Shown here in pieces: positions 28,661-33,946 of a stretch of DNA of 33,946 nt; position 1 is the first letter of the stretch; every line of letters begins with the position of its first letter. The stretch is from DATDFB01 sp036522835. GTDB lineage: Bacteria; Acidobacteriota; Thermoanaerobaculia; Gp7-AA8. The stretch is taken from the NCBI GenBank assembly GCA_036522835.1, contig DATDFB010000227.1, forward strand, positions 1-33,946, given 5' to 3'. The position numbers and the translations under genes are program-made. Below the pieces are notes generated by a model. That model saw only the letters and a list, made by a program, of their open reading frames with translations, was not told the DNA's origin and did no database searches.

Positions 28661-29140
28661 CTACGAATGGTGGAGCCGCATCTCGTTCGTCTGCACGAAG
28701 CCGAGCTTCTCGTAGAGCCGCCGCCCCTTCGGCGAGGCGTGCAGGACGATGCGCTCGACGCCGCGCTCGCGCGCCCACGCCAGGCACGCGCGCACGAGCT
28801 CCTCGGCGACGCCGCGCCGCCGCCACGCCGCGTCGGTATAGACGTTGAGGATGATCCCTTCGAGGTCGATGACCGCGCCGGCACGCGACAAACGCGGCAG
28901 GATGCGCCGGAGCTGCATGCCGCAGCCGCCGACGACGACGTCGCCCGCGCAGGCGAGCCACCCGAAGTACTCGCTGCCGATGGCGTCGCGCAGGTACGCG
29001 GCAACGGCGCGCCGCAGTGCCTGGACGTCGGCGCCGGCCGGCAGCGTCCCCATGTCGATGAACATGGCTACGCGATGCCCGGCAACGACCTCGGCATCGT
29101 CGCGGTTCGCGAGGCGAATGCGGATCGCATCGTGCGGCAC
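28661..29140 (-). CDS. GNAT family N-acetyltransferase
   Basis: A 159-residue acetyltransferase starting at GTG 29140. IRIRLANRDDAEVVAGHRVA begins the fold, then FGWLACAGDVVVGGCGMQLR. The acetyl-CoA loop region is DLEGIILNVYTDAAWRRRGV, then AEELVRACLAWARERGVERI, with the Q/RxxGxG/A pattern as R-R-R-G-V-A. The end is LHASPKGRRLYEKLGFVQTN. The substrate is unknown. It is the first gene of the GNAT-ADH-radical SAM operon. Confidence 0.88.
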   Translation of the reverse strand: MPHDAIRIRLANRDDAEVVAGHRVAMFIDMGTLPAGADVQALRRAVAAYLRDAIGSEYFGWLACAGDVVVGGCGMQLRRILPRLSRAGAVIDLEGIILNVYTDAAWRRRGVAEELVRACLAWARERGVERIVLHASPKGRRLYEKLGFVQTNEMRLHHS

Positions 29141-29211
29141 CGCCGCACGGTACTACAGCGCCAGGCCGCGCACTCGGGCGTATTCATTCCCTTTTCCAAT
29201 ATCGGCATCGA

Positions 29212-29242
29212 TCTCCCGTCATTGAAAGGGAGAGACGGGAGA
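29212..29242 (+). other. Stem-loop in the upstream region of the CARDB gene
   Basis: TCTCCCGTC (29212-29220) and GACGGGAGA (29234-29242) form a perfect 9-bp stem with a 13-base loop. It lies 79 bp before the start of the CARDB gene in a 180-bp gap between divergent genes. There is no T-tract. It could be part of a 5' leader or of an operator; the function is unknown. Confidence 0.5.
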
Positions 29243-29320
29243 GCGGATCACGACACGACGTTCTGCTCCGCACTTCCGTACATGACGCAATTCCCGAATC
29301 GGTCTTAAGGAGAAACTAAA

Positions 29321-30877
29321 ATGACTAGAAGTGCAGCCGTAGTGTGTCTTGCCGCGTTCCTCGCGGCTCCCCTCTATGCGGCGAGGCCGCAGATTTTTCA
29401 GAACTCGGTCAAGTACCGCGACGCTGGCGCGAAGCCGGCCACGGGCCGCAGCGGCAGCGCGGCCATCGAGGCGCGCGCGCTGCGCGGCCAGAACGAGACC
29501 ACGATCGAAGTCACCACCGGCCGGCTCGACGGCAGCGTCGCTCCTGCCGGGAAGCTCGACAAGGTGCAGATCAAGGTATTCAACGGCCATGGCGATGTCG
29601 TCGTCACCGACAACTACCGCAAAGGAGCGCTCAACGGCGCCACCGGCAGCTTTACCTACGACTGGGTGGCGCGCGGACAAAAGGTGCAGGTGCAGGCGAA
29701 CGTCAGCGGCATCGATCCGAACCGCACCGACGTCGTCACGGTCTCGAGCAACGCGGCGCTCCGTCCCGATTTGACGGTTTCGGACATCACCGCCGTGAAC
29801 CAGGCCTACCTCGGCGCGAGCATCGACATCGCCGCCCTCGTCCGCGAGAAGAACGGCGACCTCGGCGCGCGCGCCAACTGCGTGTTGAAGATCGACGGCG
29901 CCGTCGCCGATCACGCCGACGGCATCTGGGTCGACGCCGGCGACGCCGTCACCTGCGAGTTCCGGCAGACCTTCACCACGCTCGGCACGAAGCAGATCGA
30001 GGTCTCGGTCACGAACGTCGCGCCGGCCGACTACGACACCACGAACAATAGCAAGACCGCGACGATCGAGATCGTCAATCCGCACGTGGCGGTGCCGGTC
30101 TGGTACGACGTGATGGCGAACGATTTCACGGAAGACCAGGTCTCGCACAACACCGATCATCAGCAGTTCGACGCCTACGATCCGGCGTACTCGAACTGGG
30201 TCTACGACTCCGACAACTACTTCCGCAATCACCAGCACAACATCTACCTCCAGGCCGATCTGAACTCGTCCGTGACGCTGACGTTCCCCGTCACCATCGA
30301 GAGCTCGCTGACGAACGACGGCCAACTGTTCTCGTTCCCGAGCTTCACCATCGACGCGCCGAACTACACCTTCTCGTATCCCGGATTCTCGGGGTCGTGC
30401 GGCGAGGCCTACGAGAGCAACCGCTGGTACCGCGCCTGTAACCAACACAACGAAGGCGACGGCTGGTCGTTCGACTACATGAACGTGTCGACGACGGTCC
30501 GCGGCGGAACGGTCACATACGACGGCTCGAACGTCAGCACGATGCGCTACCCCGACCTCGGCCTCGTTTACGTGTACGAGTCCAACTACGGCCCGTTCAC
30601 GCAGAGCCTTGACGACCCGCTGTACCCGCTGCCGGAGACGCTCGGCAACAACATCAGCATCCGCATCGCCATGAGCGACACCGCGGACCATCACTTCGAC
30701 GTCGAAGGCGCCGTGCAGCTCTACCCGTGGGGCCCGGTCTCCTACTCCTACGATTCGCCCTGCACCTCGTACGACTACTCGTACGACTACGGCCGATACA
30801 GCAGCTACTCCTGCTGGCATTCGGACTACACCGACAGCGGAAGGGACGGAATCTTCTACGGATCGACGGTGCAGTAA
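29321..30877 (+). CDS. Secreted CARDB-domain protein with a Tyr/Ser-rich tail
   Basis: A 518-residue protein with signal peptide MTRSAAVVCLAAFLAAPLYA and a good ribosome-binding site, AAGGAG (29307-29312). Residues about 45-140 form a beta domain (ETTIEVTTGRLDGSVAPAGK, GATGSFTYDWVARGQKVQVQ). Residues about 145-250 match the CARDB adhesion-type fold: RPDLTVSDITAVNQAYLGAS, VTCEFRQTFTTLGTKQIEVS, DYDTTNNSKTATIEI. The rest (about 255-518) is unfamiliar and very rich in Tyr, Asp, Ser and Asn, with many aromatic pairs and a final YDYSYDYGRYSSYSCWHSDY segment. Several Cys in the second half (GSCGEAYE, RACNQHN, SPCTSYD, SSYSCWH) could form disulfides. The protein is probably surface-exposed. The function is not known. 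Confidence 0.85.
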   Translation: MTRSAAVVCLAAFLAAPLYAARPQIFQNSVKYRDAGAKPATGRSGSAAIEARALRGQNETTIEVTTGRLDGSVAPAGKLDKVQIKVFNGHGDVVVTDNYRKGALNGATGSFTYDWVARGQKVQVQANVSGIDPNRTDVVTVSSNAALRPDLTVSDITAVNQAYLGASIDIAALVREKNGDLGARANCVLKIDGAVADHADGIWVDAGDAVTCEFRQTFTTLGTKQIEVSVTNVAPADYDTTNNSKTATIEIVNPHVAVPVWYDVMANDFTEDQVSHNTDHQQFDAYDPAYSNWVYDSDNYFRNHQHNIYLQADLNSSVTLTFPVTIESSLTNDGQLFSFPSFTIDAPNYTFSYPGFSGSCGEAYESNRWYRACNQHNEGDGWSFDYMNVSTTVRGGTVTYDGSNVSTMRYPDLGLVYVYESNYGPFTQSLDDPLYPLPETLGNNISIRIAMSDTADHHFDVEGAVQLYPWGPVSYSYDSPCTSYDYSYDYGRYSSYSCWHSDYTDSGRDGIFYGSTVQ

Positions 30878-30884
30878 ATCCTCC

Positions 30885-30912
30885 GAGTGCGGCGGCGCGC
30901 GCCGCCGCACTC
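30885..30912. repeat. Perfect 28-bp palindrome between convergent genes
   Basis: GAGTGCGGCGGCGC and its exact reverse complement are joined without a spacer. It starts 7 bp after the stop of the CARDB gene, and its other end overlaps the TGA stop of the convergent MFS gene. The GAGTGCGGCGGC arm is the same as in the 60-bp REP-like element at 1009 and 6885. It may act as a bidirectional terminator or mRNA stabiliser, though it lacks a T-tract. Confidence 0.85.
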
Positions 30913-32086
30913 ACAGCTCGCGCATCTCGCGCAGCGGCCGCGACCATGCCGCCACGGCGGTGACGACGATGAGGGTCATGACGCCGCCGAAGACCACGCT
31001 CGGCACGACGCCGATGATGCGCGCGGCGACGCCCGACTCGAACGCGCCGATCTCGTTCGACGAGCCAATGAAGATCTGATTGACCGCCGAGACGCGGCCG
31101 AGGAGCTCGCGCGGCGTGAGCGTGGTGATGAGCGTGCCGCGGATGATGACGCTGACCTGGTCGGCAGCGCCGCTGAGCCCGAGGAGCGAGAGCGAGAGCC
31201 AGAAGTTGCGCGAGAGGGCGAAGGCGATCATACAGAGGCCGAAGATGCCGACGCAGGCAAAGAGCGTCGGGCCGGCGCGGCGCATCGGCGGGCGGTGCGC
31301 GACGATGAGTCCGACGACGATGGAGCCCGCCGCCGGCGCCGCGCGCAGAAGACCGAGGCCTTGCGGGCCGGCGTGCATCCGTTCGGCGAAGATCGGCAGG
31401 AGCGCCGTCGCGCCGCCGAAGAGGACGGAGAAGAGGTCGAGCGTCATGGCCGGCAGCAGCACGGGTTGTTTGAAGAGGAAGCGGATACCAACTTTTACGC
31501 TTTCGATTACGTTCGAGGAAGGGCGGACGCTGTCCGCCCCTACCGGTAGGGGCGCACGGCGTGCGCCCTCGATCAACGCAATGCCAACGAGCGAGATCGC
31601 CGTCAATACCGACACAACCGCGTATGCGAGCGCGGGGCCGCTGAAGCCGTAGAGCAGTCCGCCCAACGCCGGGCCGCCGACTGCCGCGGCCTGCCACGCC
31701 GAGGAGCGCCACGTGACGGCGTTCGTGTAGAGCTCGCGCGGCACGAGCTCCGCGGAGAGCGCGGTCAGCGCCGGCCGCGTGAAGCTGCGCGCGATGCCGC
31801 TGAGAAAGATGACGGCGTAGACCGGCCAGACGCGCCCGCGGGCGATGAAGTCCGTGACCGTGAAGAGATAGAGCGCGACGGCGGAGACGAGCACGGCGAA
31901 GGTGCCGGCGATGGCCACGGCGCGGCGGCTGACGCGGTCCGCCACATGCCCCGCATAGAGCGCCATGGCAATGAGCGGCAGCGCCTCCGCCAAGCCGATG
32001 AGTCCGAGCGAGAGCGGATCGCGCGTCAGCGCAAACACCTGCCAGCCGACGACGACGATCTGGGCCTCGCGCGCGACGGTCGACAT
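30911..32086 (-). CDS. MFS transporter (EntS-like), true start probably upstream
   Basis: A 391-residue reading frame from ATG 32086, with about 11-12 TM segments and motif GHVADRVSRRAVAIAGTF (MFS motif A) after TM2. VIFLSGIARSFTRPALTALS and LFSVLFGGATALLPIF are typical of EntS/MFS_3 exporters. In frame upstream lie 23 more codons reading LDRHDPYAALRYRNFVWLLV, then SYA, which complete TM1. They begin at a CTG (32153-32155) overlapping the glnB stop as CTGGATAG. No ATG, GTG or TTG lies there, so the real start may be this CTG, giving 414 residues. The central loop contains 16 residues (GARRAPLPVGADSVRP) encoded by a REP-like repeat (31521-31568). The substrate is unknown. Confidence 0.85.
   Translation of the reverse strand: MSTVAREAQIVVVGWQVFALTRDPLSLGLIGLAEALPLIAMALYAGHVADRVSRRAVAIAGTFAVLVSAVALYLFTVTDFIARGRVWPVYAVIFLSGIARSFTRPALTALSAELVPRELYTNAVTWRSSAWQAAAVGGPALGGLLYGFSGPALAYAVVSVLTAISLVGIALIEGARRAPLPVGADSVRPSSNVIESVKVGIRFLFKQPVLLPAMTLDLFSVLFGGATALLPIFAERMHAGPQGLGLLRAAPAAGSIVVGLIVAHRPPMRRAGPTLFACVGIFGLCMIAFALSRNFWLSLSLLGLSGAADQVSVIIRGTLITTLTPRELLGRVSAVNQIFIGSSNEIGAFESGVAARIIGVVPSVVFGGVMTLIVVTAVAAWSRPLREMREL
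31521..31568. repeat. REP-like double hairpin inserted in frame in the MFS gene
   Basis: 48 bp made of GGGCGGACGCTGTCCGCCC (31521-31539), a CTACCGGTAG palindrome (31540-31549), and GGGCGCACGGCGTGCGCCC (31550-31568). The last hairpin plus its GTAG flank is identical to the element at 21711-21733. The length is a multiple of 3 and contains no stop codon in the MFS frame, so the gene stays open. Confidence 0.9.
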
Positions 32087-32147
32087 CGCGTAGCTGACGA
32101 GCAGCCAGACGAAGTTGCGGTAGCGGAGCGCGGCGTAGGGATCGTGC

Positions 32148-32510
32148 CTATCCAGGCGGGACTCCCACCGGCGTCACCGCAGCGCGATCCAACTCCCCCG
32201 TGCGGATGCGATACACGTTCTCCACCGGCAACACAAAGATCTTGCCGTCGCCGACCTCGCCCGTGCGCGCCGCGGCCATGATGGCATTCACGGTCGGCTC
32301 GACGAAGTGGTCGGAGACGCCGATCTCGATGCGCACTTTTTCGGAGAGCTCCATCTTCACGGTCGTGCCGCGGTAGGTCTCGACGCGCTCCAGCTCCCCG
32401 CCGTGGCCCTGCACGCGCGAGATGGTGAGGCCCTTGACCTGCGCGTGGAACAGCGCCTCGAGCACGTCGTGCAGCTTCTCCGGCCGGACGACCGCGATGA
32501 CGAGTTTCAT
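32148..32510 (-). CDS. glnB: P-II family nitrogen regulator with an atypical T-loop
   Basis: A 120-residue P-II protein: VIAVVRPEKLHDVLEALFHA, VRIEIGVSDHFVEPTVNAIM, AAARTGEVGDGKIFVLPVEN, VYRIRTGELDRAAV. The fold, the B-loop TGEVGDGKIF and the C-loop R-I-R are normal. The T-loop reads GHGGELERVETYRGTTVKME. The uridylylated Tyr51 of E. coli GlnB is replaced by Val and the 2-oxoglutarate-binding Gln39 by Glu, while the Tyr46-Arg47-Gly48 and Lys58 positions remain. Control by uridylylation and normal 2-oxoglutarate sensing are therefore doubtful. The start overlaps the amtB stop by 4 bp (ATGA), so it most likely plugs the ammonium channel. It could also be called GlnK from context. Confidence 0.9.
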   Translation of the reverse strand: MKLVIAVVRPEKLHDVLEALFHAQVKGLTISRVQGHGGELERVETYRGTTVKMELSEKVRIEIGVSDHFVEPTVNAIMAAARTGEVGDGKIFVLPVENVYRIRTGELDRAAVTPVGVPPG

Positions 32511-33745
32511 TCGCTCCTCCCGTCGAGCAACAGAATCGCTCCCTCGCCGCGCGCGTACGCTTCCTCGCCGTGCTGCGTGAAGTCGAGGCCGAGGCCTTCG
32601 TCGCGCGGCGCGGCGCGCAACGCGGTGACGACGCCGAGAACCTTGACGATCACGAGCGTGGCCACGGCGCTGTAAACGAGCGTCGCGGCGACGGCGAGGA
32701 ACTGCACGCCGAGTTGATGGAAGCTGGCACCGGCGCCGTCGGCGTTCCACGCTTTCGAGCAGAGAAGGCCGGTCAACAGCGCGCCGACCGTGCCGCCGAC
32801 GCCGTGCGCGGCGACGACGTCGAGCGAGTCATCGAGCCGCGTCCGCGCGCGATACAACAGCGCGAAGTAACTCGGAAACGCGGCGACGGCACCGAGGATG
32901 ATCGCGGCCATCGGTCCGATGAAGCCGGCCGCCGGCGTCACGGCCACGAGGCCGACGACGATGCCGGTCGCGGCGCCGATGGCTGTGGCCTTCTTCGATC
33001 GGGCCAGATCGAGCACCGTCCAGACGACGAGCGTCGCCGTCGGCGCGAGCATCGTATTCGCGAATGCCAGCGCGGCGGTTTTGTTCGCGCCGAGGGCGCT
33101 GCCGGCGTTGAAGCCGAACCAGCCGAGCCACAGCAATCCCGCGCCGAGCAGCGTGAACGGCACGTTCTGCGGGAGCATGGCCGTGCGCGCGTAGTCGCGG
33201 CGCGAGCCGACGACGAGCGCGCAGACGAACGCCGCTGCGGCCGCGTTCACGTGCACGACCGTGCCGCCGGCGAAGTCGAGCGCGCCGAGCTTGCCGATCC
33301 AGCCGCCGCCCCACACCCAGTGCGCGACCGGCGCGTAGACGACGAGCGACCAGAGCGTGATGAACGCGACGTACGGGCCGAAGCGCATCCGCTCCACGAT
33401 CGCTCCGGAGATCAGCGCGGCGGTGATGATCGCGAACGTCCCCTGGTAGGCGAAGAACAAGAGGTGCGGGATCGTCCCCTGCGCGCCGAGGCCGACGCCG
33501 CGGAGAAAGAAAAACTCGCTGCCGCCGCACCAGGAGGACGAATGTCCGAAGGCGACGGAGTAGCCGAAGAACGCCCAGGCGATGCCGACGAAGCCGAGCG
33601 CGGAGAAGCTCATCATCAAGGTGTTGAGAGCGTTTTTCGCGCGCACCATCCCGCCGTAAAAGAACCCCAGGGCGGGCGTCATCATCAGGACGAGAGCGGT
33701 GGAAACCAGGAGCCAGGCAGTGTCGGAGCCGTTGATGGCGGGCAA
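32507..33745 (-). CDS. amtB: Ammonium transporter AmtB
   Basis: A 412-residue channel with 11 TM segments. The start is TTG 33745 (MPAINGSDTAWLLVSTALVL), preceded by GGAGG at 6 bp. MTPALGFFYGGMVRAKNALN holds TM1-2 elements and the F-Y-G-G motif. The S1 ammonium site and Phe gate lie in FFAYQGTFAIITAALISGAI; the twin His are in GGTVVHVNAAAAAFVCAL and VVAAHGVGGTVGALLTGLLC. LDFAGG holds the conserved Asp. A 40-residue cytoplasmic tail with GLGLDFTQHGEEAYA follows, as in P-II-regulated channels. There is no cleaved signal peptide. It is the first gene of amtB-glnB-MFS. Confidence 0.95.
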   Translation of the reverse strand: MPAINGSDTAWLLVSTALVLMMTPALGFFYGGMVRAKNALNTLMMSFSALGFVGIAWAFFGYSVAFGHSSSWCGGSEFFFLRGVGLGAQGTIPHLLFFAYQGTFAIITAALISGAIVERMRFGPYVAFITLWSLVVYAPVAHWVWGGGWIGKLGALDFAGGTVVHVNAAAAAFVCALVVGSRRDYARTAMLPQNVPFTLLGAGLLWLGWFGFNAGSALGANKTAALAFANTMLAPTATLVVWTVLDLARSKKATAIGAATGIVVGLVAVTPAAGFIGPMAAIILGAVAAFPSYFALLYRARTRLDDSLDVVAAHGVGGTVGALLTGLLCSKAWNADGAGASFHQLGVQFLAVAATLVYSAVATLVIVKVLGVVTALRAAPRDEGLGLDFTQHGEEAYARGEGAILLLDGRSE

Positions 33746-33784
33746 CCGGAACCTCCGTGGTTTTTATGAGTATAGCAATGCCCG

Positions 33785-33790
33785 TAGAAT
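33785..33790 (+). promoter_or_regulatory. -10 box (TAGAAT) of the TetR gene
   Basis: TAGAAT lies 11 bp before the ATG at 33802, followed by GCGCC as at 8186. There is no Shine-Dalgarno site. The 56-bp gap to amtB must hold both divergent promoters. Confidence 0.45.
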
Positions 33791-33801
33791 GCGCCCGTCC
33801 G

Positions 33802-33946
33802 ATGGCCTCCCCCCGCCACCGCCGCTCCGAGCACACCCGCCGCCAGGTCCTCGACGCCGCGCTCGACCTCTTCTCGCATCAGGGCTACCGCGCCACCGGC
33901 GTGAAGGAGATCGCCGACGCCGCCGGCGTCTCCACCGGCAACGTCT
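33802..33946 (+). CDS. TetR/AcrR family regulator, 3' end cut by window edge
   Basis: The first 48 codons are visible. SEHTRRQVLDAALDLFSHQG, then YRATGVKEIADAAGVSTGNV, is a typical TetR DNA-binding domain with its helix-turn-helix. The rest, including the ligand-binding domain, lies beyond the window. It is divergent from amtB and may control it or itself; the sequence gives no operator. Confidence 0.88.
   Translation, partial: MASPRHRRSEHTRRQVLDAALDLFSHQGYRATGVKEIADAAGVSTGNV

Noticed and set aside
30885..30912. Classical intrinsic terminator
   Set aside because: The palindrome is perfect, but no T-tract follows on either strand; it is reported as a repeat of the REP-like family instead.
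1..33946. tRNA, rRNA, prophage, integrase or insertion-sequence transposase
   Set aside because: None was recognisable on either strand; only non-coding palindromic repeats are present.

Overview
The window looks like chromosomal DNA of a high-GC, diderm, LPS-bearing bacterium, most probably an Acidobacteriota or close relative. The evidence is a complete BamA, Skp/OmpH, LpxD, FabZ, LpxA block, LolD, an OmpA/Pal-type lipoprotein and several secreted beta-barrel proteins. A secreted protein of the VWFA-related acidobacterial type and an ECF sigma / small membrane protein / DUF4252 operon point the same way. The species cannot be named from the sequence. Genes are dense, often overlap by 1-11 bp, and many starts lack a Shine-Dalgarno site but have a TANNNT box 5-12 bp upstream, which suggests leaderless transcription.

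Layout. 1-2.1 kb: a partial secreted protein (minus), a thioredoxin-like gene interrupted by an in-frame TGA that sits on a textbook bacterial SECIS hairpin (a selenoprotein), a decayed YfcE-like phosphodiesterase, and lolD. 2.1-5 kb: clpC, then exactly 22 tandem copies of a 21-bp unit that fill the space to the next convergent operon. 5-6.8 kb (minus): ECF sigma factor, small membrane protein, DUF4252 protein and a partner. 6.9-16.3 kb: a secreted protein and a tautomerase, then bamA-ompH-lpxD-fabZ-lpxA, a Gfo/Idh dehydrogenase, MTA phosphorylase and a PfkB kinase. 16.5-18 kb (minus): a PD-(D/E)XK-like protein followed by a MntA/HepT toxin-antitoxin pair. 18-20 kb: cysteine-cluster protein, VWFA protein, OmpA lipoprotein and a clear intrinsic terminator. 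20-29.1 kb: exonuclease III, outer-membrane protein, an ABC-2 exporter pair, quinone oxidoreductase, ankyrin lipoprotein, Nudix hydrolase, a frameshifted Crp-like regulator, a damaged response regulator, radical SAM, alcohol dehydrogenase and GNAT genes. 29.3-33.9 kb: a CARDB secreted protein, then amtB-glnB-MFS (minus), and the start of a TetR regulator.

The most notable observations are the selenoprotein with its SECIS element, the 22 x 21-bp array, and several families of REP-like palindromes. These palindromes abut or supply stop codons (1009-1068, 6885-6944, 12328-12394, 21708-21733, 30885-30912), and two of them are read in frame inside genes (6174-6235, 31521-31568). Four genes show truncation, small deletions or a one-base insertion. 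No rRNA, tRNA, CRISPR array, transposase or integrase was seen.
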